DNA of 64,000 nucleotides from Polyporus tsugae (lineage: Eukaryota; Basidiomycota; Agaricomycetes; Polyporales; Polyporaceae): positions 1,860,001 to 1,924,000 of the forward strand of contig JAHRBS010000007.1 of the NCBI GenBank assembly GCA_024305745.1, in the 5' to 3' direction. A program made the translations under genes and the position numbers. The notes beneath the pieces were generated by a model that saw only the letters and a program-made list of their open reading frames with translations, was not told the DNA's origin and made no database searches. Below are positions 9,137 through 21,010 of the stretch, in pieces (the first letter of the stretch is position 1; every line of letters begins with the position of its first letter).

Positions 9137-12100
9137 TCAGATGTCCTCGTCCTTGTCTTCGAGCTGCGACGGTTTGAGCATTCCCGGGATCCGCATCGCG
9201 GCCTCGCGTTCCGCTTGCGCCTTACTCTGCGCCTCCAGCTCCTTTTCTTCGAGGTACAGATCCGCATTGTCGCCAGAGAATTCCTTAAGCTGGACGAGGA
9301 AGTCGCGAAGCGCAAGCTTGAACCTGTTGATATCGCTATGGAACTCGCCCAAGGAGATGACGAAGGTCTGGATCTGCGAACTAACCATCACGTCAGAGAG
9401 TGCATCTTATCACCGCAGAAGAGAAGGCCCACTTCTGAACGTGCGGGAACGCCGACTTGAGCAAGTTCGCTGTGTACTCGCGCAAGAACATAGCGTTGTT
9501 GATACTGGGGTCCGGTACTGTCGAGGGGTCGAAGAGCGGCACGGAGATCTGGTTCGTTTCTACGAGCTGGAACATGCGGGCGAGGAGCAACGACTGGAGC
9601 TTGAAGCCGCTCTTGTGATCCGTGTCGGTGAGAACGTAGAAGATGTCCTGCATGATGCTGAGGAAGTACTGTTGGAAGAACACGCTCGCAACCGACGGAT
9701 CGGCACCGGCAAAGTTGTTCACGACTTCGAGACACACTGTGGGAGCGGCATGCCTAAGTCAGTCTGGCACAACTCCCAAGCCTGATCCAGGAAGACGCAC
9801 GGTTGAGCCCAGTCTCAGCAATGTCCCGCATCGTGTGCTTGATAGCCCAGATGATACTGTCCATGAACAGCTTGAATTGCGGTGGCGGAATGGTCAGGAG
9901 GGCTGCGAATATTCGTATATTATTAGCACGAGATCCTTCGGATGGAGGTAGAGCGTGGGCACTCCGCGTACGCACCTGGGAAGCAGTTCAGGTTGATGGC
10001 ACGCAAGAGCTTGAAGAACCCGACGCGGTGCTCCGGGAACTCTGCAAAGTCTTGATTGATCATGTTCAATGTCGGTTCGAACACGGCGTCCAGAATGGCA
10101 GGCACTTGTGGCGTAAGAAGGGGCTAATCAGACAAATTAGCAAACAGGCACATATCGTTGAAGGGAAGTCGAAGTCCCTACTCCAAGGCGGCCGATGATC
10201 GTAGCCATTACGTTTAATACCTCCGCGTCGCGTGCCGCGGGCACGTTGCAGTTGTAGTCGCCCAGAATCGCGTCGAGTAGTGGCGGCATGAAGTTGCTGT
10301 TCACGGCCTCGAGGTCCTCAGACTTCTTGATGAACGTCTCCATCAGCTTGAGAATCTCTTTTTTGATTGTTCGAAGCTGCCGAACTTTCGGCGTCTTGGT
10401 CGCAATGAGGCCTATGCATCTGTGTGAGTTGACCGCCCGACTACCAGGGAAGCCAGGACGACTGTACCTTCTCGGGCAACAGTCTCACTAATGATACCGC
10501 TAACCGCCTTGTACAGGCCAAGCATATCCAAAAATATCCGACCGATCTGGGGAAGGTAGAAGGTGCCAATGGATGTGCATGCCGAAACGTTCGTCTTCAA
10601 TACGTTGGACAGGATCTTGATGTTGTCTGGGCTGCTCAGAACGTCCATGTTCTGCGCGGCTTGCGCCATCAGGGAGTCCCACTGGGTGAAATTTGAGCGA
10701 AAAGTTGAAGGATATGAGGGCAGCGCACGTACAGCATTGTTGGGCAGCTCCATGAGTCTCGTAATCAGCTTCTCCTGCTGGGGCTTGTTCGGTTGAGCCG
10801 AAATCATGTATCCCACAGCTTCATAGAACGTGTGAACCTGTTACGTGCCATTTAGAGTGTTTGGCATCAGCGGATTTCAGTTTCGCGTACCTGTTGTGGC
10901 GACAGGTCCACCGTAATTCGATGGAGCAGTCTCAGGATTTCGTCTACGAAAGGCTCCGATTCTCCGGACTGTTGCATGACAAAATGGCGTCGACACTTCT
11001 GAGCGATCTTGATGAAAGTGTCGCATGCCATGTCCTGGACACCTGTCGCTCACATCAGAACACGGTCTCGTACCCCCTAACTCCACCAGTTACCTTCGTG
11101 CGTCTCGTGCATGAACTCGAAGAGCTTGTTGACGACCGTTTTCAAGAACTTCCAGTGCGCCTTCAGGAATCTCGGGTACTGGCCGACGATGTACATGATG
11201 TCGGACGCGACCACGGCCTTGTTGTCTTTCCCGCGTTTGATCTCGCATAACCCGAGCAGATCCTTGATGACAGTAACCAAGAAGCGCTTCTCGGTCTCCT
11301 CGTCTGCGGAGCTTCATCAGCGCAAAGAGTCCAGCATAAGCGCAAGGTGAAACACATACTCATGGCGCCAGAGATGGATCCGATGGCCCAGCAAAGCGTG
11401 TTCAGGTTCTGCCATGACCACTCCGACCCGTCGACCTGCTTCTGCAGCTTCTCCGTCAAGATGTTCTCCGTGTCTGCGACGTCCAGGTGCGTCAGATACA
11501 CGAGGAGCTCGCGCATCTGCTTGTAGAGTACAATCGTGTCGCTCTCCTTCATGAACTCTCGCACGATCTCGCCTTCCTCGTTTTCGACGATCAATACCTA
11601 ATACATAGACAATGATATGGGGTAACAAGCCAGTCAGCCGAAGACATAATGGGGTCAGAAGCAAGCCACGCACCTCCTCGGGCTTGACCATCTTCTCGAT
11701 CACTACGAGCCGAAGGTTCGATAGTACGTCGCTGTAGATGTTCTTCCGCAGAGAGACTCCATTCAACATCGAGGTCCCACCCCCCAGGCTGAGCCCCATG
11801 AGCAACCCACTGTCGCCAATCGGCAAGCTCTGGATTTCCTCGTAGAGTTCCGCGACCAGCTTTAGCCAGTACTCCAGGCAGATCTTGAAAATCTCGCGCT
11901 CGTCCACCTGCGAAATCTTGACCATGTAGAGATGTGCGTTCAAGAGAACGTCACGGTTCTGCTCAGTCTCGACTGCGCGGAGGTGGGAGGAGAGGAAGTT
12001 GGAGAGGAACAAGGCGAGGTTGAGAAGGAGCTCCTGGCCAGAGTCGCCGGCATTCGCGTATGCTTGCGCGATGTTGGTGCTCGGAGGGATCATACGGTTC

Positions 12101-13292
12101 ACGGAGGTCATAACCATCGCGAAGAGGATGACGAACTTCGGATCGTACTCAGGGCCGACATTCAGAGCTGCAATCTCCGCTAGACACTTGATGGTGACAT
12201 TCCGGAATTCGGGGGCCTCCAAGAACTATCGTGCGAAGTCAAACCACGGAACGTGCAACAAACGAGCACATACAACGCGACTCACCCGGTTCAAAAGCAA
12301 GTCGATGATAGTCGTCTCGAAGATGTAACCAAGAGGTATCCAGTTAAGGAACCTCAGGAGCGTCTCCAGGGTCGCCTTGATCAGGGATGTCTTCTGCGCC
12401 TCCTCCAGAATCTCTGAGCAGAGCTTGAAGATCTCGGAGAACTCGCCGCACATCTGGTTCTTCAAGTTCTTGACCTTGGCTTGCGTCATCTGCTCAGCCG
12501 AGTAGTCGAAGATTTCCTCGGACAGGAGCTTGAGAATAACCATGTTGTTTTCGCACAGCGAGAGGTTCGTCTTCGAGGACTCGACGAGCTCGGGGATGAA
12601 TGTTGGCCAATTGTGTGGCCACTCCTGCTTGAGGATCTAGTGTAGCGCGAGGTGGTGTTATGCCGCGTGGTTTGTATGCACCAATCATGGACGCACCTGA
12701 ACGAGCGCGAGGTTCAACTTGTTCAAGTACGTCTTTTCTCTCCGCATCGTGGCCTCATCTGACGCGACCTTCACCGTGATACCGACAATGAAGTTCCGGA
12801 TTCCTGAGACGACCACCATTGAAGCCCATGGAAACGCGCCGGGATATGGATACGCACCTTGGCGTTGACCCTCGGGGAGAGATTTCCACCTGGTGGTGAT
12901 CAGCTTTTCCAGGATCTGCAGACCGATGTACTGCAGGCGGTTCAGCACGAATGCACTACGGAGTAATGTCATGGACGATGCGATAATACCTTCGTCTGTG
13001 GGAATGACGAGCGTTCGAGGATATCAGGGACTCTCGTCCAACCGTCAGGGTTGTCTTGAAACTGGGTCAAAACTTGCTGGGCGAGTTGTTGCTGTCGCGC
13101 GAACAGCAAATGAAAACCAAGGGTGCGTGTTCAGAAGACTCTGGGACGTACCTCCTGGCCAACACCCGAGTAAAAGGCCATCACCACTCTGTCCATGAGC
13201 GAGACGTCGAACTCTTTGGAGAAGTCGAGAATGCCCTGCAATAGGGTCAATCGAGGGGGAGTAGATGGAGATATGGCGCGACATACCTCCAT
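9137..13292 (-). CDS. CRM1: Exportin-1 / CRM1 nuclear export receptor
   Basis: This is the karyopherin that exports leucine-rich-NES cargo with RanGTP through nuclear pores. The protein is about 1,070 residues over many exons. Exon 1 is only ATGGAG (13287-13292); spliced to the next exon it gives [13 protein letters not shown], the canonical fungal CRM1 start. Recognisable blocks in order are the CRIME-like N-terminal HEAT repeats ([17 protein letters not shown], reconstructed across a junction), SAEQMTQAK, the NES-groove region [15 protein letters not shown] (near 11370-11410), [54 protein letters not shown], and the C-terminal [14 protein letters not shown] ending in an acidic tail. The Cys of TLCWAIG (codon 11391-11393) is the residue alkylated by leptomycin B in sensitive species. 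The neighbour SPC24 lies 0.9 kb upstream and divergent. Confidence 0.97.
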
Positions 13293-14185
13293 GGTGGCGA
13301 CGGGATCGATGGACGCGTTACAGGAGTAGTGGTTGTGGTCGTCGATGTCGAACCGGCGCTGACTGAACCTCGGAAAGCCAAAGGCTGTGGCGGTCAAGTG
13401 GGCAGAGGGCGAGATCTATGGGATTAGATCTTGTCTTATCTATCGCCCTCGGCACCATAGTCCAATTCAAGCTCAGATAGTCCAATAAGCCAAAAGACCA
13501 CTAGCCCTGCTTACCAAGCGATAATGACGGACGTCAAATGCCAATGCGCCATGACCGGAGACCGGCTAACTTAGTCTCAGTGGCAGTACAGTACATCCTC
13601 GAGTTGAAGGGCTCTGTAAGATCGACATTGAAGCCCTTGCCTCTGATCTCCTTTCGTCATGACGGATATCTGGCCGTTAAAGCCGTAGGTATATCTAGGG
13701 TTTTCAAATCCATCAGTGCGTCTTCTCGTGCTTTCTGCATCTTTTTTTCGTTGTTTGTTGTTTCGTGCGCATCTCGATTATTATTGTTATACGTGTACGA
13801 ATAAATTTCAAACCTCTCTTGCCAACGATGAATCGATGAATGCCTCATGCACGCCTCATGTCCCAGTCAAGCCGATTACACGTGAGATGTATCGCAAGCA
13901 AGGCACCCGGAGTCCTCCGCGTCTTTCCATTTCGTGAAACTCGCGTGTGCATCCAGCCACTTACGTCCGTAGTAATATCAAACGTCTTCTTTCAAGAAAA
14001 GGCTCGTCCGTTGTGCACGCACGAGGTTGCTCCGCGTGACTGTCGTCACGTGATCGCGTTGGATCCCGTCACACTCCGAGCAGTCTCCTTGAGTTCTTCT
14101 TGAACGACGACGACGACGACGTCGGCGGCGGCGGCAACAGCAATAGCTTCTACACTCCAGATTCCTCTTCACAGTCTGTGGCACC
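13293..14185. promoter_or_regulatory. Divergent intergenic region CRM1 / SPC24
   Basis: The 893 bp between the two start codons hold no gene. They contain an AT-rich patch around 13730-13810 and a GAC/GGC trinucleotide tract just before the SPC24 start. Confidence 0.5.
14104..14136. repeat. GAC/GGC trinucleotide tract
   Basis: Consecutive GAC units pass into GGC units about 50 bp before the SPC24 start codon, probably in its 5' untranslated region. Confidence 0.85.
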
Positions 14186-15048
14186 ATGTCCATCAACATC
14201 AAAGACACTGTGTATGTCGAGCGGACCCAGTGGATCCCAGAACTAGTCTGAGCCCCTTGTAGGAAGGCCATTCGAGAGATGGTCCCCATCATCGACCCGG
14301 AGGATGACTACCTTACCATTGCTGCCGCGGAGGAGCAAATGGCCCTTACCCACGACTCGCGACAGAAGGAGCTACACGAGGCTCATACAAAGCTGAAACG
14401 TAAGTCTTCCTCCCCAAGTGTCGTCGCCCCTTCCGCCTCCTTGTATCCCCCCAAACCGCCCTCTCTGTTCCAACGCATGAATGGACGCCTGACATACGTA
14501 CGCTCACATCTTCAGAACTTGCCAAAGTGCTCGAAACCGCACGCGTCTCCGCTACTCGACCTTCAACCATCCCCTCTGCAGAAGAACACGTCGCGCACAT
14601 GAACGACCTCGACGCCACGCGACTTGCGCTCGCCAAAGCCATCAACGACACCGAGGGAGCACTCGCTGGGAAAGAAGCAGAACTTGCACGCCTGAAGGAG
14701 GAAACCCGGACATTGGAGACGTCCGACCCTGCGGCGCAACATGACCTCGACGCTACTGCGTGAGTCTGATTTATGCATTAATAGGCACTGAAATATGAAC
14801 GACTGGGGTTTGCAGATTGCGGCTTGCGCTGTACAAAGGTCTTGGGTTCGAGCCTATCATGGAAAAGGATGGCCGGATGCTTGTTCGTGAGTACCCTCCA
14901 TATGTGCGCATATCATCTACCAGAACGTCGGTACTGACCCGTTCCTACAGGTGCAGAGTCCGGCGATGTCCATTGTGTGACCTTCAACAATCGTCAAAAG
15001 TCGGACAAAGATTACGCCGACGAGCTCTGGCAAATCGCATCCTCATGA
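14186..15048 (+). CDS. SPC24: Kinetochore protein Spc24 (Ndc80 complex)
   Basis: Exons 14186-14211, 14263-14399, 14516-14759, 14816-14886 and 14951-15048 join to 576 nt, 191 aa, within family size. The start reads MSINIKDTV followed by KAIREMVPIIDPEDDY. A central coiled coil (EGALAGKEAELARLKEE) leads to the C-terminal globular Spc24 domain (LYKGLGFEPI ... YADELWQIASS). Spc24 pairs with Spc25 and links the Ndc80 complex to the inner kinetochore. The first intron uses a GTATGT donor; reading through it gives an early stop, so splicing is required. The gene is convergent with the CAF-1 gene; the stop codons are 240 bp apart. The first exon is 26 nt. Confidence 0.9.
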
Positions 15049-15288
15049 GTGTCTTCTTCAGATTACCTTGTTCTGCTTGGATCTACTCATAACTTATCCT
15101 CTTCCTCTTGCGCTGTACAACTTCGGAGAAACTTGCACTGTGATATCGGTGATATATACAACTACTGTATCATACATTACGGTAATGAAACTGAAACTGG
15201 ACATGCGGACAGCAAACGAAGACCCCGTCTATAGGGTATGAGTGAGTCTCACGACAGCCCGTACTGTGCCTATACACGCATACTCCCA

Positions 15289-18243
15289 TCAGCCCCTCGC
15301 TTGGCAACATTCGTAGAGAGAGAGAGCACCCACCCGTACGTCCGCCTTGACGACCCAAACCTTCTTCTCCTTGCACTTCTCGCCCACCTCCCGCACCTTG
15401 GCCTCGATCGCGTTTTTCTTCACCTTGTGCTCCTGCAGCTCCCGATGCACCGTCTCCACGATGCCCAGTAGGCTGCTTGTGGCCAGGGCGTCGATGCATG
15501 CGAGCAGGTGGGGCATGTGAGCCTCTGGGAACGGGTTCTTGGGTGGTAGTGCGGAACGTTTCGGCTTCTCGCCTGCCGCTGCCGCCGCCGAACTCGGCGA
15601 CACCCTTGCAGGAGATGTGGAAGCGGACGACGACGAGCTTGACGCGAATGGATTTGATTTTGCGAGGTGTGGGGGGAGTGCGGGGATGACGAAACCATCG
15701 GCAGTTTGCCCGCTCGGACCAGCTCCAGAGCCAGATTCTTGCTGCTCGAGAGGCGCGGAGACGAACTTGAAAGGGTCGATGGGGAATGGGGTATCTGTAT
15801 TGGCCATCAGCATCTGGTCGCGGCGACGGGTGGGGGCACGTACCGTTGAACAACTGTATGCGGTACGCCTTGAACGGCTCGTACGCACACTGCCCGACTG
15901 CTGTTTCCCACTCGGGGCCCTTGGAGAACGGCACCAGCGGGACGACGACCTTCCGCTTCTTCCCTCCTCCACTCTTCTCTACCCGTTCCTCCTTCGCCTT
16001 CCGCTTCCCGTTGCCACTGTTGAGCGGTGGCAAGTCGAGATCAGGGAACCCAGGCGAGCTCATTCTCTCCTCGATCGGCGTCCCCGGCTCCTCGACCTCA
16101 TCATCGTCCACCAACCAGCTATCCAAGTCCGAGTCCGGCTCGTCGTCCGCACCCTCGTCTTCCCCGTCATCCAAGACATCGTCCGCCTCACCCGCGTCCT
16201 CCTCCGCCCACTCCTCGCCCGAGTCGCACGTATAGTCGACCTGGACCGCGTCGCGCGCGAACGGCGCGCGGGGGCCGATCTCGCGCGACGAACGCGTGAA
16301 TGTGCCGAAGTAGCCTGGGCGCGCGTCCTCGTGGAAGGAGAACGCCTTGGCGGGGATCGCGCGGCGGTCGCGCAGGAGCGCGAGCAGCCGGCGGACCTCG
16401 GTGTCGTCTCCTGCGACCTCGGCCTCTGAGAGCTGGGACATGAATCCACGGACGGCGAGCGGGTTGTATGTCCTAAACCCGGTGGGTTGTCGTGGTCGGC
16501 GAGATGGGTTGAGGCCGGGTGGTAGACGAGCGAGGATGTGGTTTAGGCGTTCTGGACATGTATCGGCATAGGCTTGGGCACGATGAACGCAAGAAAACGT
16601 TGAAAGCAGCGTACCTCGAGGGCTCTGGTCTTCCGGCTCCTGCGCATCCTCCATGTCTACGTCCTCCGGTTCCGCATCCTTGTCCTCGTCCTCGTCGTCA
16701 ACAAAGATCACATTCCCTTTTGTCCTGCTAGCCACTCTCTGCTTCAGCCGTTCTCGTCGCCTCCGATCTCGGAACCAGTTGATGGGGGCGAGCTCCGCCT
16801 CCTTCTTCAAGGCGAATGGGCGGAACGTCCGTTGAAAATCTGACTGCGTGGTCGTTGGGCCTGGAGAGCCGGTCTCGCCCTCTTTGGCTGCTATGGACTT
16901 CGACGGCAAGGCAGTTGCTGCAGGTTTGGCCTTACCGAAGAAGTTCGCCATAAGTGATCGAGACTTGGCCTGAGCTTCCTGAGCCTTCTTCTCCCTCTCC
17001 GCCTTCGCTGCTTTCTTCTCCTGGCGTTCCTTCTCCTGGAGGGCACATGTGTGCGTGAACAAGGGGCAGACGGAGAGTAAGACTGAGGGCGCATACCTTT
17101 GCAACTTTCTCCGCAGCCTTCTCTGGATCGACTGGCTTCTTCAGTCGTCCCGAACCCTTCTTCTCAGAACCATCCGGCTGATTCTCCTGCATGCATACCT
17201 TGAGACCATTGGAATAGAGACAACTATCTGCCATACATACCTCGCCATTCACCGCAGCCGGAACCGCATTCTCATAAACGTCATTAGCTTGCGGGGGAGG
17301 TACGCAGTGTATTGCACCGTCGCGCAGGTCAACAATGCTTGTCCCAGGGATGGGCTTTGATGGGTTCTTGGCTTTAGCGGGTGTTCTGGGCACCAACTTG
17401 GTTCCCAGAATAGCCGTTTGCTCGCTCTCCGGCAACGACTCGAACAGGGTTTTCACGTCGTTCTTCAACTAGAGATGGGGAATCGTCGGCTTGACGATAT
17501 GGCGTTATAGAAGGATCGACTGGCGCACCTGCTGACGCTCCCTCAACCGGTTGTCCACCTTCTCTCTCGCGTTCTTGGGCAACCAGTCGCGGCACGGATC
17601 TGTCACCTCCCATCTCCAGATAAGCCACGAGGCGGGCACCTTTCCACCTTCTACGGGGCTGTCCAGGCCATAGTTGACGCGTTTCGCGACGGTCTTGATA
17701 GCGTGCTCGACTGCGTCGAGAGGCAGGATGGTTGGAGAGCCATCTTCTTCCTCGTCTTCATCTATAGAGGGGAGCAGTTCTTGTTGTATGTGTTTAGAGA
17801 GGGGTTGCAATGTCTTGTCGCTGCGCCAGAGGGATGAGGATGGTCTAGAGGTCGGGAAAATGCGGAAGACACGTACCTCTCGTGGACAAGTTTCGCAATG
17901 ACGGGTTTGTGTTCGTCGGGTACGGCAGTGAGGGGTGACTCCTTAGCGGCCAGCCTGTGCTCCAGCATCTCGCGGAACTTGACGATCTCTGTCGCGCCGA
18001 ACGCTCGGATGCGCCACAAGAGGGTTCGCGTGAGGGACAGGACGCACCTTGCATGGTCTCGGACATCTTCTCGAAGGAGAGAGATTTCTGCTTAAACACG
18101 AGTTTTCCATTCTTGAGTTCGACGAGAAGAGGTTTTTCCGGTTTCTCTAGCGGGGAATGAGATGTCCGACACGTATGACCACGAGGGTTGGTGTCCTCAC
18201 CGATCGGCGCGCTGTCCTGAACGGTGGCTGCTGAAGGGTTCAT
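15289..18243 (-). CDS. RLF2: Chromatin assembly factor 1 large subunit (Cac1/p150/CHAF1A)
   Basis: CAF-1 deposits H3-H4 onto newly replicated DNA; this subunit binds histones, DNA and PCNA. Visible in order are an N-terminal segment (MNPSAATVQDSAPIG), a region ending in MANFFGK that resembles a PIP-type PCNA contact, a Lys/Glu/Arg-rich charged helix (near 16950-17040), the FRPFALKKEAELAPINWF block, then GYFGTFTR and VDYTCDSGEEW followed by a long Asp/Glu-rich histone-binding region. At the C-terminus (CIDALATSSLLGIVETVH...KKVWVVKADVR) lies the DNA-binding winged helix. There are several introns in the N-terminal half. The last residues after KADVR (to 15289) are less sure: an extra 3' intron is possible. 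The start at 18243 lies 255 bp from the divergent RFC2 start. Confidence 0.9.
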
Positions 18244-18498
18244 CAGAGACTATAAAGGACAAAAGGGGTGAAAGACGGACGGACCTTTGTTAAGGTCGGC
18301 GTTGGTCATGACGCTCATCGGGGTTAACTTGCTTTCACGGCGCGCGGAGATGGGATGAGGACGTCGTGGTCGGAGGCAGCGACGCGCTCCGTCACACCAC
18401 GCCCAGAATGGCCATCGCGTGACGTCTCGCGCTTCTAACTTATGCGTAACGTCGCCGCCGCGTCGGTCTCCGCCACCGCCTCTGACCCACCTCACCCC
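18244..18498. promoter_or_regulatory. Shared divergent promoter region, CAF-1 large subunit / RFC2
   Basis: 255 bp separate the two start codons, so both promoters must lie here or within the 5' ends. Both products act at replication forks. No MluI-type ACGCGT site was seen; GACGCG- and TGCGTAAC-like GC-rich words are present. Confidence 0.55.
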
Positions 18499-19956
18499 AT
18501 GGCCTTCTTCCAGCCACACAGCACAAAAGCTGCACAAAAGCAGTCCGCCGTAGACCAACAACACCAGCCATGGGTCGAGAAATAGTGAGTGATGCTCCCA
18601 ACAGTCCACACAGCGCGCTCATCGAGGAATGGCCAGTCGACCGAAAACCATTGACGATGTTTCTGCACAAGAACACACTGTGGCCGTCTTGCGCAAGACA
18701 CTCACTTCTTCAAATGTCCGTACCCACCCCCTCGACTGATGCATGTGCGCTGACAAGACGTGAAGCTTCCTCATATGCTCTTCTACGGCCCACCAGGGAC
18801 GGGAAAGACATCAACCATCCTGGCTCTCGCACGACAACTTTTTGGGTGTGTTTCACTGTCCTTTGCATCTTATCATGAATTATATCCATACCATGTCGCA
18901 GCCCAGAGAACTTCCGTTCTCGTGTACTCGAGCTGAACGCATCAGACGAGCGTGGCATTGCCATTGTACGAGGAAAGATCAAGAACTTCGCCCGTCAAAC
19001 CCCTCGCGCACAAGCCGTTGCGTCAGACGGCAAGACATATCCATGTCCGCCTTACAAGATCATCATCCTTGACGAGGCTGACTCCATGACGCAAGATGCC
19101 CAAGCTGCGTTGCGCCGAATCATGGAGTTGTACGCGCGCATTACACGTTTCTGTCTAGTGTGCAACTATGTGACCAGGTGTGTGGTATCCCTGGTCCCCG
19201 TCCTCCCCTCGTCTTCCCGCCGTGCTTCATTATCTCCCCCACTTGCAACTCGTAACCCTACGGTAAGCTGACTCCACGACGTTTCTGCGCAGGATCATCG
19301 AACCTCTCGCCTCCCGCTGCTCCAAATTCCGCTTCAAGCCCCTCGACCCCACCTCCACCTCCACCCGCCTCGCCCAGATCGCCTCCGCCGAGAGCGTGCC
19401 CATCTCCCCCGAGGCCATCGACGCCCTCATCTCCACCTCGCACGGCGACCTCCGCCGCGCCATCACCTACCTCCAGTCCGCCTCCCGCCTCGCCATGTCC
19501 GTCACCCCCCCGACCGACATCACCCCGCGGGACATCCAGGAGATCGCCGGGGTCGTGCCCGACCAGTTCGTCACGGACTTCGCCACTGCACTCGGCATCG
19601 AGCCGTTGGGGGCCAACGCGATGGACGTGGATGTCGACGAGTCAGGCAGGGCGAGGGCGAAGGGCTTCGATGGTGTCAGGCGGAAGGTCAAGGAGGTCAT
19701 CCGTGAAGGTTACTCTGCGTCCCAGATCATATCCCAGGTGAGTTTAGAGAGGTTCCATATCATATTCGTTTCTCATCCTGCTTTTCAGTTGCACGACCAC
19801 GTCATTGCACACCCTACATTGACCGCACGTCAGAAGGCTCAGTGTGCGTTGGTCTTCGCGGAGGCTGACAAGGCATTAATCGACGGAGCAGATGAAGAGC
19901 TTTGGATCATGGAGGTCGGCCTGCGAGTATACAAGACCATGACATCTCAGTCGTAA
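18499..19956 (+). CDS. RFC2: Replication factor C subunit 2 (clamp loader; human RFC4 type)
   Basis: This is an AAA+ subunit of the pentameric RFC complex that loads PCNA. Exon 1 (18499-18584) ends in PWVEKY. Exon 2 (18637-18715) continues [20 protein letters not shown]. The exon from 18766 holds [16 protein letters not shown] (Walker A). Later exons hold [22 protein letters not shown] (Walker B), CNYVTR and [13 protein letters not shown] (SRC sensor/arginine-finger motif), then sensor 2 ([16 protein letters not shown]) and AGVVPDQF in the collar domain. The C-terminus closes with YKTMTSQS. Motif wording and the [17 protein letters not shown] block fit Rfc2 better than the other small subunits. 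The gene is divergent from the CAF-1 large subunit. Confidence 0.95.
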
Positions 19957-20287
19957 CCCCTCCATGCTCCTTGTAACTGTTCGTGTCTATAGCGGTAGTC
20001 GCTTTCTCTAGATCTTGATTGATCCAATCACACTCAGGGCAGGAGTTTGGATTTTGAGAAGGCGAGAAAATTTATACGGATATGCTAACGTGGAATAACA
20101 CAAGGAACGATGTAAGACGCGAGACAAACAGACAGCAACGACGGCAGAACGACGGCAGCATGCACCAACGGGTGTTGTACACAGTGACGTGACCCACATC
20201 ATAGACATCATACATCCTACAAACCGGCGCCCCAGGGCGGTGATATCTACAAAATCGTAACCGGTCGTGGGTGTGTCGTCTCCGGCT
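19957..20287. other. Convergent 3' region RFC2 / SSB
   Basis: 331 bp between two facing stop codons, with an AT-rich stretch around 20040-20100. No gene is seen; it should hold both 3' untranslated regions. Confidence 0.6.
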
Positions 20288-20978
20288 CTACCGCATACCT
20301 GCGGTCGCCTTTTGCAGCGCACGCTTGATACCCAGCTGCGCCTTGCGGAGCTCGTCCGACGTCGAGTCCTCAATCTCGAGCTTCTCTAACGCACGCGCAA
20401 GCTCGGCCTCGACCTGCGCCTTAGCATGCCTCTTGATCTTCATGCCAATCTCGGGGCTCGTGATCGTGCTCTCCACCTGGTGGATGTAGCTCTCGAGGTC
20501 GGCCTTGGCCTCGTGCCGGGCGCTGAAGTCCTTGTCGGCCTGCTTGTAGTGCTCCGCATCCTTGATCATCTGGTCGATCTCTACAGACGACAGACGGCCA
20601 ACGGAGTTCTGGATCGAGATCTGGGCCTTGCGGCCAGACGCACGGTCCTGCGCGGTGACCTTGAGCAGACCGTTCGCGTCGAGCTCGAAGGTCGTGAGGA
20701 GCTCTGCCTGGCCCCGGGGCATCGGGGGAATGCCAGTGAGCTCGAACTCGCCGAGAAGGCGGTTGTCACGGCACTGCGTGCGCTCGCCCTCGTAGACAGG
20801 GAAAGTGACCGTCGTCTGGTTGTCCTCGACGGTGGTGAAGACGCGGGACTTGTTGGTGGGGATGGGGGTGTTACGGGGAACGACGACACCAAAGATGTCA
20901 CCCTGCATGGCGACACCGAGGGAGAGGGGAGCGACATCGAGAAGCAAGAGGTCGGCAGTCTTCTCCGAGGTTTGGCCA

Positions 20979-21010
<32 letters not shown>

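Noticed and set aside
15170..17104. 644-codon minus-strand frame as one unspliced gene
   Set aside because: Part of it is true CAF-1 coding sequence, but it reads through introns at both ends. The last 160 codons leave the CAF-1 frame, which continues in another register to 15289.
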